Assembly (NCBI GenBank): GCA_023442485.1
Contig: JAEZZG010000040.1
Coordinates: forward strand, 1 to 45,747
Origin: Actinomycetes bacterium
GTDB lineage: Bacteria > Actinomycetota > Actinomycetes > Propionibacteriales > Propionibacteriaceae
Direction: 5' to 3'
Length of the DNA stretch: 45,747 nt
The notes below the pieces were generated by a model. It worked only from the letters and a program-made list of their open reading frames with translations, was not told the DNA's origin and did not search any database. Positions 18,155 to 27,030 of this stretch are shown here, piece by piece. The position numbers and the translations under genes were made by a program. How positions within the stretch are numbered: the first letter of the stretch is position 1; each line of letters begins with the position of its first letter.

Positions 18155-19488
18155 CGGTCAACACCTCCCATGACCGGGTCGATAGATGCAATAGCTGGCA
18201 CCACGTCTGACAGCATGGATCCTTCACACATCGCCGGCAAGGCCTGGATGTGGTTGAATCCTGGGTCGCGCAGGTGCACTCTAAATGGTTTGATTCCGCC
18301 GTCAGAGACGATGTGGACGCCCAACTCGCCTGACGGGTTCTCAACGGCCTGATAGACCTGACCGGCGGGAACCTTGAAGCCTTCGGTCACCATCTTGAAG
18401 TGGTGAATCAGCGACTCCATGGATTCGCCCATGATGTGCTTGACGTGCTCGTTGGAGTTGCCCTGTCCATCAGAGCCGAGGGTGAGCTGAGCTGGCCATT
18501 TGATGGTCGGGTCTTCGATCATCACCGGCTGATTTTGGGTCTGGCGCAAACGCTCCACACACTGCTTGAGGATTCGTACGGACTGGTTCATATCCTCCAG
18601 ACGGATGATGAAGCGTCCGTAGCAGTCTGCATGGTCATTGGTGGGGACATCGAACTCATAGGTCTCGTAGCCACAGTAGGGCTGGCTCTTTCGCAGGTCC
18701 CACGGATAGCCTGTGGAACGTAGAACCGGCCCGGTGACACCCAGTGCCATGCAGCTAGCCAGATCGAGGTGGCCGATCCCCATCATGCGGGCCTTGAAGA
18801 TGGGGTTCTTCAAGGTGAAGCCAGCAATTTCGTGCAGATGTGAATCCATCCATGCGATCAGCTCGGTGAGTCGATCGATACCGTCGGCAGGCATGTCATT
18901 GGCGACACCGCCGGGCCGGATGAACTCGAAGTTCATTCTCAGACCGGTGATGGCTTGGAAGAACTCCAGCACCATCTCGCGTTCGCGCAGTCCGATCTCA
19001 GCAACGGTGGTGGCACCGAGTTCCAAAGAACCGGAAGAGATCGCGACGAGGTGTGAGGCAAGCCGCCCCGCCTCCATCATCATGACCCGCATGATGTTGG
19101 CGCGCTCGGGGATCTGCTCAGTGATCCCCAGGAGCTTTTCAATCGCTAAACAATAGACAGCTTCATTGAATACGTGTGCGACGTAGTTAGCCCGGGTGAT
19201 GTAGGCCACGCCCTGGGTCCAGTTGCGGTACTCCATATTCTTCTCGATACCGGTGTGCAGGTATCCGAGGATGGGACGCAAAGAGGTCACGATTTCGCCG
19301 TCAAGCTCCAGCAAAATCCGCAACACACCGTGGGTGGAGGGATGCTGGGGCCCGAAGTTGATCACCATCGTCTCTTCAGGGTGCTGGTTCTGATCATCAA
19401 TGACCTGCTGCCAGTCGGTTCCTTGAAGGACGTATTCACGAGCCGGTTTACCGGCGAATTCGGCCATACTGCTTCGATCAACGCTCAT
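18151..19488 (-). CDS. nuoD: NADH-quinone oxidoreductase subunit D
   Basis: 49-kDa-type subunit at the quinone-binding site, derived from the NiFe-hydrogenase large subunit. INFGPQHPSTHGVLR carries the conserved histidine of the quinone pocket. YLHTGIEKNMEYR and LASHLVAI are further family blocks. ATG 19488 is chosen because GGAGGT lies 6 nt upstream and the gene then begins 1 nt past the nuoC stop; longer in-frame starts would run deep into nuoC. About 445 residues. Confidence 0.97.
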   Translation of the reverse strand: MSVDRSSMAEFAGKPAREYVLQGTDWQQVIDDQNQHPEETMVINFGPQHPSTHGVLRILLELDGEIVTSLRPILGYLHTGIEKNMEYRNWTQGVAYITRANYVAHVFNEAVYCLAIEKLLGITEQIPERANIMRVMMMEAGRLASHLVAISSGSLELGATTVAEIGLREREMVLEFFQAITGLRMNFEFIRPGGVANDMPADGIDRLTELIAWMDSHLHEIAGFTLKNPIFKARMMGIGHLDLASCMALGVTGPVLRSTGYPWDLRKSQPYCGYETYEFDVPTNDHADCYGRFIIRLEDMNQSVRILKQCVERLRQTQNQPVMIEDPTIKWPAQLTLGSDGQGNSNEHVKHIMGESMESLIHHFKMVTEGFKVPAGQVYQAVENPSGELGVHIVSDGGIKPFRVHLRDPGFNHIQALPAMCEGSMLSDVVPAIASIDPVMGGVDR

Positions 19489-19489
19489 C

Positions 19490-20236
19490 TCAGTACCTCC
19501 GTCTGCGGTCGACCGGCTGGACAACTGCACCCTTGTATTCAACGGGGATGCCGCCGAGTGGGTAATCCTTGCGCTGCGGGTGACCCTGCCAGTCATCGGG
19601 CATCAGGATTCTGGTCAAGCTTGGATGACCGTCGTAGATGATCCCGAACATGTCGTAGGTCTCGCGCTCGTGGTAGTTCGCCATCGGGTAGACCTGACAG
19701 ATCGAGGGGATGTGCGGGTCATCGTCGGGGCAGGTGACTTCGAGCCGAATCCGCCGATTGTGGGTGTAGCTCATCAAGTGGTAGACCGAGTGCAGTTGGG
19801 CACCGGTATCGGCCGGGTAGTTGACGCCAGAGACCGAATAACACACCTCGAAACGCAAGAAGGCGTCGTCGCGAAGAGCCTGACACAGCTCGACGAGTTT
19901 TTCACGACGGACGAAGAAGGTGATCTCACCCGCAGCCACGATGGCGCGCCCGGTCGAGAAACCGGGGACGAGGAGGTTCATCCGATCTGCGACCTCGTCG
20001 AACCAGCCCCCGAACGGCTGGGTGGCTCGACCGGAGAACTCCACGGTGCGGTTGAGCCCGTTGTAGCCTGAGGTATCGGCAGAGGTCTTCCCCCACATCC
20101 CTGACGCGGTGCCGAAGGGGGTGTAGGGCTGATCGTCGACGAATGGGGAGTCAGCGTGGGTGACTTCCGCAGTGGTATCTGCGGCTGCAACCTCGACTTC
20201 ACTAGCCTCGATCGGCTGCTTATCGGCGTCACTCAT
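19490..20236 (-). CDS. nuoC: NADH-quinone oxidoreductase subunit C
   Basis: 30-kDa-type subunit of the complex I connecting module. The family signature is YPMANYHERETYDMFGIIYDGHP at the C-terminal third, followed by LPDDW-like ILMPDDWQGHPQRKDYPLGG. The first 60 or so residues are acidic and low in conservation. The start overlaps the nuoB stop by 4 nt. It is a separate gene from nuoD, not the fused nuoCD of E. coli. Confidence 0.97.
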   Translation of the reverse strand: MSDADKQPIEASEVEVAAADTTAEVTHADSPFVDDQPYTPFGTASGMWGKTSADTSGYNGLNRTVEFSGRATQPFGGWFDEVADRMNLLVPGFSTGRAIVAAGEITFFVRREKLVELCQALRDDAFLRFEVCYSVSGVNYPADTGAQLHSVYHLMSYTHNRRIRLEVTCPDDDPHIPSICQVYPMANYHERETYDMFGIIYDGHPSLTRILMPDDWQGHPQRKDYPLGGIPVEYKGAVVQPVDRRRRY

Positions 20237-20790
20237 CTCATCAACCCCTTCATCTCGATGGTGGCGGGAGCCTCGAGGGCTTCCTGCTCTTGCTTGACTT
20301 GGCGGTCCTTCATGTTCTTACCCAAAGGCCAACGCTGAATATCGGCACGCAGCTTCATGACGGCTTCGATGAGCTGGTCTGGGCTGGGCGGGCAACCAGG
20401 AACGTAGTAGTCAACCGGGACGATGTGATCGACCCCCTGCACCACCGCGTAGTTATTGAAAATCCCGCCAGACGAGGCACAAGCCCCCATCGAAATCACC
20501 CACTTGGGCTCGGGCATTTGATCGTAAAGCTGACGAACGACGGGGGCCATCTTGTGACTGAGCCGGCCCGAGACGATCATCAGATCTGCCTGGCGCGGTG
20601 AAGCCCGGAAGACCTCGTGGCCCCACCTGGCGGCGTCGTGACGGGGACCACCATAAGAGATCATCTCGATAGCGCAGCAGGCAAGGCCCATCGTCAGCGG
20701 CCAAAAGGAGGCCTTCCGCAGCCATCCAACTAAGAGTTCTGAACTCGTCAGGAGAATGCCTTGGGGGATGTGGTCAGCGAAATTAGACAT
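20233..20790 (-). CDS. nuoB: NADH-quinone oxidoreductase subunit B (cluster N2)
   Basis: Carries the terminal [4Fe-4S] cluster N2 that reduces quinone. LACCAIEMI gives the tandem cysteines; the remaining ligands are in SMGACASSGG and YVPGCPPSP. The 185 residues are typical. GAGGAGGAA lies upstream of the ATG, and 18 nt separate it from nuoA. Confidence 0.98.
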   Translation of the reverse strand: MSNFADHIPQGILLTSSELLVGWLRKASFWPLTMGLACCAIEMISYGGPRHDAARWGHEVFRASPRQADLMIVSGRLSHKMAPVVRQLYDQMPEPKWVISMGACASSGGIFNNYAVVQGVDHIVPVDYYVPGCPPSPDQLIEAVMKLRADIQRWPLGKNMKDRQVKQEQEALEAPATIEMKGLMR

Positions 20791-20808
20791 CGTGTTATTC
20801 CTCCTCGA

Positions 20809-21168
20809 TTAGTCCCACTCGAGTCCGCCGCGACGGTAGACGTACAGGTAACCGATCAGTACCGCCACCATGAACACGATCATTTCCATCACGAGGAAGA
20901 AGTTCATCTGGTTGAACGAGACCGCCCACGGGTAGAGGAAGATCATCGCCACGTCAAAGACGATGTAGAGCATAGCGATGACGTAGTACTTGATCGAGAC
21001 GCGGCCACCTTGGGCTGGCTGTGGCGTGGGTTCGATCCCACATTCATAGGTGTCATGTTTGGCTCGGTTGTATCGCTTCGGCGCGAAGACGACATTCAAC
21101 CCAATCATGATCAAGACGAACGCAAGAGCGAGTACGACCATCCCTAGGATCGGAACATAGGCATTCAT
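20809..21168 (-). CDS. nuoA: NADH-quinone oxidoreductase subunit A
   Basis: Three-helix membrane subunit and first gene of the nuo operon, which reads leftward to nuoN. The loop KRYNRAKHDTYECGIEPTP carries the conserved cysteine region next to the quinone channel, and VIAMLYIVFDVAMIFLYPW the acidic TM2. The ATG at 21168 gives 119 residues, the usual size. The frame stays open upstream for 54 codons into menJ, but that part has no NuoA features and is left out. AAAGGA lies upstream at somewhat long spacing. Confidence 0.96.
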   Translation of the reverse strand: MNAYVPILGMVVLALAFVLIMIGLNVVFAPKRYNRAKHDTYECGIEPTPQPAQGGRVSIKYYVIAMLYIVFDVAMIFLYPWAVSFNQMNFFLVMEMIVFMVAVLIGYLYVYRRGGLEWD

Positions 21169-21313
21169 GATGCTCAGCGTCCTTTCTGCTCTCTTTCGGC
21201 GGCTGCCGACCTGCGGTTGGTGGGTGAGTCTGCCGACGCGGGGTGCGTCATGGGACTGCGTGCCCTCGGGGCAATTCAGTTGTGGGGACGGATGTGGGCC
21301 GTCCCGGTGCCGG

Positions 21314-22603
21314 TCACATCGATGGCGCAATCTTGATCAAGGCGTTGATGATCTTGTCGTCGATATTTCCGTTGGTGGAGTCTGTGAGATGGGCCAATAG
21401 CTTGTTGACAAGGACCATCAGCCGACGTCGAGGTAGCCCGTACTTCACACACAAATGCATGATGGTGGGGTTGCCGATAAGTTTCGTGAAGACCTGCCCG
21501 AGGCGGAAGTAGCCCCCGAAGGCAGCTCTGACCCTGGAGTCGTACCCAGCAAGGGTTTTTTCGCTGGCCCGGCTGCCAAACCCGAGCGACCTGGCTTGGG
21601 CGATCGCCTCTGCCGCCATCTGCCCCGACTCCATCGCATAGGAGATTCCTTCGCCATTGAATGGGCTAACCAAGCCTGCGGCGTCTCCGACGAGGAGCAT
21701 CCCTGACTGATAGAGACGGTCGCGGTTGAACCCCATCGGCAGGGCTGCGCCGCGAATTTCTCCGAGACGATTCTCTTCGCAGTATCCCCATTCCTCGGGC
21801 ATTGATTGAGCCCATTTCTTGAGGAGTTGGCGGTAATCGATCTTGCCGAAATGCGGGGATGAATTCAGCATTCCAAGACCGACGTTGGTGACGGAGTTAC
21901 CTAAACCAAAAACCCAGACATAACCGGGGAGGAGATCGGATTTGGCTGGTTCCCCATCCCACATTTCTAGCCAGGATTCCATCCAGTCGTCAGTGGTGTG
22001 TGCGGCGCGGTAATAGGCGCGCACCGCGACCCCCATCGGGCGGTCATCGCGTCGCGGCAACCCCATGGCGATGGCTAGTCGCGATGAGTTCCCGTCGGCG
22101 GCGACAACGACTGGTGCCCGGAACTGACGCCCGTCTTTGAGGGTGACGCCTTCGATGCGGCCGGTGGCTGAGTTGATGATCGGCGCCTGGACGGGGGCTT
22201 CGGTAATCAACGTGGCGCCCATGTCTTGGGCGTGACGGGCGAGAATCTGATCAAATTCTTCGCGGGAACGCGTCATCCCGTAATTGGGGAAATCGGCTAG
22301 TTCAGGCCAAGGCAATTCAAAGTAGGTTGAGGCATTGCCGGTATATACGCGTAAACCTTTATTGTGAATCCAGCCAGATTCTTCCGAGGTGTCAATACCG
22401 AGATTAATCAGTGCCTTCACCGAACGCGGGGTCAATCCGTCTCCGCACACCTTTTCCCGGGGGAACTTCGACTTTTCTAGAAGAATCGTATGCACGCCAA
22501 GTCGCGCCAGGTGAGCTGCGGTGGCGGAGCCGCCCGGACCCGCGCCAACAACGATGGCGTCCGCCTCACCGCCTGGCGACATGGCAGAGATGATGTCCTC
22601 CAT
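21314..22603 (-). CDS. menJ: Geranylgeranyl reductase family FAD enzyme (MenJ-type menaquinone reductase)
   Basis: FAD-dependent reductase of the GGR family. MenJ of mycobacteria saturates one isoprene unit of the menaquinone side chain, and that is the likely job here. The N-terminal VVGAGPGGSATAAHLARLG is the FAD dinucleotide fold, KVCGDGLTP the family motif near residue 50, and LVGDAAGLVSPFNGEGIS the second FAD motif. The 429 residues fit. The ATG has AAGGAG 6 nt upstream. It lies 145 nt before nuoA on the same strand, so cotranscription with complex I is possible. Archaeal relatives reduce lipid chains, so the exact substrate is inferred. Confidence 0.88.
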   Translation of the reverse strand: MEDIISAMSPGGEADAIVVGAGPGGSATAAHLARLGVHTILLEKSKFPREKVCGDGLTPRSVKALINLGIDTSEESGWIHNKGLRVYTGNASTYFELPWPELADFPNYGMTRSREEFDQILARHAQDMGATLITEAPVQAPIINSATGRIEGVTLKDGRQFRAPVVVAADGNSSRLAIAMGLPRRDDRPMGVAVRAYYRAAHTTDDWMESWLEMWDGEPAKSDLLPGYVWVFGLGNSVTNVGLGMLNSSPHFGKIDYRQLLKKWAQSMPEEWGYCEENRLGEIRGAALPMGFNRDRLYQSGMLLVGDAAGLVSPFNGEGISYAMESGQMAAEAIAQARSLGFGSRASEKTLAGYDSRVRAAFGGYFRLGQVFTKLIGNPTIMHLCVKYGLPRRRLMVLVNKLLAHLTDSTNGNIDDKIINALIKIAPSM

Positions 22604-23030
22604 CGTTCGCTCCTTAAATAATCTGGCACCCCCGCGTCGACGATCGCCGCGCTAGCGGAGTCTGACACCACCCTCAGTGTATTCGCGACCCACACCTAGA
22701 ACGTCACTCGTCGCCAAAACAATACTTTTTCATTTATTTCTCATAACACCAAACCCGATTCAGACAATCTCAACATCACAGAAACCTCAACTATTTACGA
22801 AACATAACCGTCATCAAATGAAGTCATTAATGTGGCGAAAATTCTCTCCACCCCGCCACATTCGTGCACTCGATTTGCATCTACCCCACCCTGGCCCCTG
22901 ACGGCTCAACCCGGCACAGCCTCACCCCTGCGGCACCTACGCCCCGTCCACCCCAGATGCTTGTCTCACCCTCCCAATAAGCACCCCACTGCCCAGGTTA
23001 TGTACAATCAGCCATGTCATAGAGCCGGGC
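22604..23030. promoter_or_regulatory. Divergent menJ/menF intergenic region
   Basis: This 427-bp divergent spacer carries no convincing gene. About 22720-22850 is clearly AT-rich compared with its surroundings and should hold the menJ/nuo-side promoter and any operators. The menF-proximal half is C-rich. A specific regulator site could not be named. Confidence 0.5.
23003..23008 (+). promoter_or_regulatory. Candidate extended -10 box for menF
   Basis: TGTACAAT contains TACAAT with an upstream TG dinucleotide, ending 22 nt before the menF ATG. This predicts a short leader of roughly 15-17 nt. No clear -35 box is seen. Confidence 0.4.
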
Positions 23031-24371
23031 ATGAGCTCGGCACCGGTCCATCTGCAAGTAAAACTAGGTGAGGCAGCTAGCGTGATCGTGCATCCGGCTT
23101 CGTCTAGGCTTCGCGCCCAGACATCCATCGTCGACGACCCGGGCGACCTACTTAGCTATCTCCCGAGTTGCGGCGGCTACGCATTTCTCAAAGGCAACGA
23201 CGGCATCATCGGAATCGGCGAAATCGCCCGCTTCGAGACCGACACCCCCGACGCCGCCGACGTCTGGTGGCAGAACTTCATCTCTGAACTCGAAGACGAA
23301 TCCGAGCTACCCGGCGTCTACGGAGCCAGACCCCTAGCCTTCGGCTCCTTCACCTTCAACCCCGACAACACGAAAATCACCTCAGTTTTTGTCGTCCCCA
23401 AACTCGTCCTCGGACGCCGCGACGGGCAATCCTGGATCACCCGCATCGACTACGACTCGCCGAAACGTCACGGCCTCCCCAAACAAGGACCGCCAATTCA
23501 CGACCCGGGCCGGGTTCGCCTCGACGGTTCATCCGTCTCCGACGCTCAATGGATCAAATCCGCCGGCGACATCATCGACCGCATCCGCCATGGTGAAGCC
23601 GAAAAGGTCGTCCTAGCCAAGAACCAAATCATCAAAGCCGATCAGTCCATCGATCAGCGCTGGCTCGCCGACAAACTCCACACCGCATACCCCATGTGTT
23701 GGACCTACATGTTCGACGGCTTCGTCGGAGCGACACCGGAGATGATCGCCACCCAGCGAGATCACCTAGTCCTCTCGCGCGTCCTCGCCGGAACCCAACC
23801 ACTGCGCCGACGCGCTTCAGACGACGCCACAACCACCCGGCAGAGGCTAGCCGATGCTTTCACCTCCTTGCGGCTCAACCCCAAAGAACTGCGCGAACAC
23901 GCATTCGCAAGGGATTCCGTGATCGAACAGATGCAGCCTTTCTGTTCGGCAATCAACTCCAACCCTTCCCCATTCATCCTCGAACTCCCCCACCTGCTCC
24001 ACCTAGCCACTGATGTCGTCGGACAGGTCTGTCCCGGCAACACCTCTTTGGCGGTCGCTGCGGGAATTCACCCCACCGCTGCGGTGTGCGGGACACCTCG
24101 CCACGTCGCACAGGAACTGATCGCCCGCTACGAAGGCTTCGATCGGGGACGCTATGCCGGTCCGATCGGCTGGATGGATGTCTCGGGGAACGGCGAATGG
24201 GCTCTTGGTCTGCGCTGTGGCCAAATCAACCCGCTAGACCCCTCGAAGATTGAAATCTACGCTGGTTGCGGTTTGATCGCCGACTCCAACCCGGTGGCCG
24301 AACTCGCCGAAATCAAGCAGAAATACCAGGCAATGCTTGCCGTTCTCGGTCTAGAGATGGAGCAGTCATGA
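23031..24371 (+). CDS. menF: Isochorismate synthase
   Basis: Converts chorismate to isochorismate, the first committed step of menaquinone synthesis. The chorismate-binding fold is visible in the C-terminal 270 residues: FVGATPEMI, LAGTQPLRR, LHLATDVVGQV, HPTAAVCGTP and GPIGWMD followed by GNGEWALGLRC, the order shared by MenF, EntC and PchA. The 446 residues are typical. Its TGA overlaps the menG ATG, so the two are translationally coupled. A siderophore or salicylate role is less likely given the neighbouring men genes. Confidence 0.93.
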   Translation: MSSAPVHLQVKLGEAASVIVHPASSRLRAQTSIVDDPGDLLSYLPSCGGYAFLKGNDGIIGIGEIARFETDTPDAADVWWQNFISELEDESELPGVYGARPLAFGSFTFNPDNTKITSVFVVPKLVLGRRDGQSWITRIDYDSPKRHGLPKQGPPIHDPGRVRLDGSSVSDAQWIKSAGDIIDRIRHGEAEKVVLAKNQIIKADQSIDQRWLADKLHTAYPMCWTYMFDGFVGATPEMIATQRDHLVLSRVLAGTQPLRRRASDDATTTRQRLADAFTSLRLNPKELREHAFARDSVIEQMQPFCSAINSNPSPFILELPHLLHLATDVVGQVCPGNTSLAVAAGIHPTAAVCGTPRHVAQELIARYEGFDRGRYAGPIGWMDVSGNGEWALGLRCGQINPLDPSKIEIYAGCGLIADSNPVAELAEIKQKYQAMLAVLGLEMEQS

Positions 24372-25063
24372 ACCCGATCCGGGCCCACCTTGACAAACAA
24401 CCTGGCGAGATGTCGTCCATGTTCGACACCGTCGCCCCCCGCTATGACCTGCTCAACGACCTGCTTACCTTCGGTGAGGTGAGGCATTGGCGGACTCTGG
24501 TTCGAGACGCCATCGCACCCGTCCCGGCAGAGACAATCCTTGACGTGGCAGCCGGCACCGGCACATCGTCGATACCCTTACTTGAGGCAGGCGCCACCGT
24601 CTTCCCCCTCGACCTGACCGAGGCCATGCTCTCAGTTGGCAGGCGTCAATACCCCCAACTCAATTTCGTCGCCGGCGACGCTCTGCATCTGCCTTTCCAG
24701 GACGCATCATTCGACGTTGTCACCATCAGTTTCGGGCTGCGCAACGTCGAAAACCCTTACGCTGCGTTGACCGAGTTCTTCCGAGTGACCAAGCCTGGCG
24801 GACGGCTCGTGGTGATGGAGTTCTCGACCCCGACACAGCGCCTCTTTCAACGCGTCTACCGCGGCTATTTGTCGTCCCTACTCCCCCTGATTTCGACCCT
24901 GTCGACCAATGCCTCGGCTTATCAATACCTAGTCGAATCGATCTTGAATTGGCCGAATCAGCGCGATCTTGCCGCCATGATCAGCCGCGCCGGATGGACC
25001 GGGTGTGAATGGAAGTCGATCTCTCATGGGATTACGGCGATCCATCGAGCCCGAAAACCCTAA
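24368..25063 (+). CDS. menG: Demethylmenaquinone methyltransferase
   Basis: SAM-dependent methyltransferase that makes the last methylation of menaquinone. KQPGEMSSMFDTVAPRYDLLN is the UbiE/MenG N-terminal signature (MFDTVAPRYD core). ILDVAAGTGTSSIPLL is the SAM-binding motif I, and VVTISFGLRNV matches the family motif. The 231 residues are standard. ATG 24368 overlaps the menF stop by 4 nt; an in-frame upstream extension lies wholly inside menF and is rejected. Confidence 0.95.
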   Translation: MNPIRAHLDKQPGEMSSMFDTVAPRYDLLNDLLTFGEVRHWRTLVRDAIAPVPAETILDVAAGTGTSSIPLLEAGATVFPLDLTEAMLSVGRRQYPQLNFVAGDALHLPFQDASFDVVTISFGLRNVENPYAALTEFFRVTKPGGRLVVMEFSTPTQRLFQRVYRGYLSSLLPLISTLSTNASAYQYLVESILNWPNQRDLAAMISRAGWTGCEWKSISHGITAIHRARKP

Positions 25064-25077
25064 GATAGCCGTCGACC

Positions 25078-26823
25078 ATGTCCGTCTTCTTCGCTCCCAA
25101 CTCTGATCCAGCGAACCCCAACCGGGATTTCGTCTTGGACGCGACTGCGTCGACTTCGTGCCCGGTATCCATCCAGAACTGGTTTGACCCCGAATGTCCG
25201 GCCTTGGAGCTGAGCTTCACCGGGCATCTACTCAACGCCTCCGACCCCTGCCCGACCGCACCGGTGGCAGAACTCGGTTTTTCTCCACGCTCATCCATCG
25301 TCGACCTCCGCAAATCCCTCCACAAACCCATCGCCGCGATCGCCGAAGAAACCCTCGCCGCGATGAAGGCCGGAACTCAAATCATCCTGTCCCCGGTACT
25401 GCCTATTGACTGGGACGAACACCGGGTTGGTCGGCCACATCTCCTGGTGCGCGGCCCCTCAGCGACCTCCGGGCGCCCCGGCTACGTCCCGGTGATCTAC
25501 CGGGACCACCGCATCTTGGAGGCCCGCCACGTCGACCATCCTGACGCTCAACGCTTCTCCTATCTCGACGCCCCTTCGCCGACAGACTCCTTCGTCAACA
25601 CCGACTGGGGTTTCAAGTGGAGCCGCGAACGTGACGCATTGCAACTGGCTCACTACTGGCAGATTCTGCAGTCAACCGGGTGGGCCTCTGCCACACGCCC
25701 ACTCGGCGGGGTGATCAGTTCAGAGATTTACCCCGACGTCAGCAACCGTCAGGTGATCACCTGGGTGAGACTGTGGCGCAAGTTCTTGTGGACCTTCTCT
25801 GTCAAGACGCCAGAAAAGTTCCGGTCCCACTCCCCCACCCACCGCTATCGCCATGAGTGGGATTTTCGGATGAAGATCATCGACGTGGTGCGCAACGATC
25901 ACCGACGGATGGTCTCGCCGATCGTCATCCCCGAATGTTCTGCCTGCCTATGGTGGGATTACTGCCGCCCCACCCTCGATCCTGGGGATTTGAGCCTAGT
26001 CATCGACAAGGCCCGGCTCGACGTACGCGAGATCACCACCTTGCGCAGTCTAGGCATCCACTCGATTGACGATCTCGCCATCGCTGACTTAGACGATCTC
26101 GAAGCTCAATACCTGCCCCTAGTGGAACACCGTCCCGGAGGACGGGAGCGATTACGGCTAGCCAAGCGTCGCGCCGAGATGCTTCATCGCGGAGTCTCGA
26201 TTGAGAAGGTCACCGACACCGAGATCAACTTGCCGATTCACGAGGTGGAGATTGATCTTGACATTGAGTCTTCGGCTAGCGGCAAGGTGTATCTGTGGGG
26301 TTTCTTGATCCGTGACCGGGCCGGCGGGCACGAGCCTGAATATGTGTCCTTCGTCGATTTCGACGTCGAATCGAAAACCGATGAGGTGGCCCTAGCCAGT
26401 CGGGCGATGTCGTGGTTGACCACGCATTTCGCTAACCGCGATGTGATGATCTACCACTACTCAGACTATGAGCTGGTCAACCTGCGCAGACTGGCCCAGC
26501 TCACCGGTCCTCAATCTGCACTCGGGCGCGGCCTGGAACTAACCCACTCACATTCTTGTGATCTTTTCGGCATTGTCAGAGAGAATTTCTTTTCCGCCCA
26601 CGGTCTCGGCCTCAAATATGTCGCCCAGACTCTTGCCGGTTTTGAGTGGAGAGACCCAGATCCGGGCGGGCTGAATTCGCAACACTGGTTGACCGCCTTG
26701 CTTGGTGCCGGTAGTGAACCCGAACGCGAAGATTGGGGACGCAGGATTCTCGAATACAACGAGGACGACACCCGGGCGACGGCTGCTTTGCGGGATTGGC
26801 TGCGCGCCCATTCGACTATCTGA
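25078..26823 (+). CDS. TM0106-type RecB-like nuclease with C-terminal RNase H-like domain
   Basis: Two-part putative nuclease. The N-terminal half (to about residue 300) resembles RecB/Cas4 PD-(D/E)XK nucleases: C28 plus C287, C290 and C296 (ECSACLWWDYC, CxxCx5C) match the iron-staple [4Fe-4S] arrangement of Cas4 and AddB. The middle has a helix-hairpin-like segment (LRSLGIHSIDDLAIADLDDL). The C-terminal part resembles the YprB/DEDDh RNase H-like fold: EIDLDIES, LGLKYVAQTLAGF and EYNEDDTRATAALRDWL. The PD-(D/E)XK positions look altered (GRPHLLVR, PVIYRDHR), so N-terminal catalysis is uncertain. It lies 14 nt after menG and is probably in its operon. Its substrate is unknown. Confidence 0.82.
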   Translation: MSVFFAPNSDPANPNRDFVLDATASTSCPVSIQNWFDPECPALELSFTGHLLNASDPCPTAPVAELGFSPRSSIVDLRKSLHKPIAAIAEETLAAMKAGTQIILSPVLPIDWDEHRVGRPHLLVRGPSATSGRPGYVPVIYRDHRILEARHVDHPDAQRFSYLDAPSPTDSFVNTDWGFKWSRERDALQLAHYWQILQSTGWASATRPLGGVISSEIYPDVSNRQVITWVRLWRKFLWTFSVKTPEKFRSHSPTHRYRHEWDFRMKIIDVVRNDHRRMVSPIVIPECSACLWWDYCRPTLDPGDLSLVIDKARLDVREITTLRSLGIHSIDDLAIADLDDLEAQYLPLVEHRPGGRERLRLAKRRAEMLHRGVSIEKVTDTEINLPIHEVEIDLDIESSASGKVYLWGFLIRDRAGGHEPEYVSFVDFDVESKTDEVALASRAMSWLTTHFANRDVMIYHYSDYELVNLRRLAQLTGPQSALGRGLELTHSHSCDLFGIVRENFFSAHGLGLKYVAQTLAGFEWRDPDPGGLNSQHWLTALLGAGSEPEREDWGRRILEYNEDDTRATAALRDWLRAHSTI

Positions 26824-27030
26824 GGTTACTGGGGGACTGGGGAACGGCGGGAGCTGGGCTCAGTTTCGGCGCAAGGGGCACGTCGTGGCGCCACAATCTC
26901 ATCTAGGTGCCAAGGCTGCACTCGGTGCGGCAAACAGCATCGACGACCCGTCCCTGATTCCTAGAATATGGGTTCGTCCTTGGCAACTCTTGGCAGACTT
27001 GGTCGCCCTTGAGGTATTAGACTCGAGCGA

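Noticed and set aside
19489..19596. N-terminal extension of nuoD into nuoC
   Set aside because: The internal ATG at 19488 has a strong GGAGGT site and the normal length; the extension is nuoC sequence in another frame.
21169..21330. N-terminal extension of nuoA into menJ
   Set aside because: The extra 54 residues have no NuoA-like features and overlap menJ; the ATG at 21168 gives the family's normal length.
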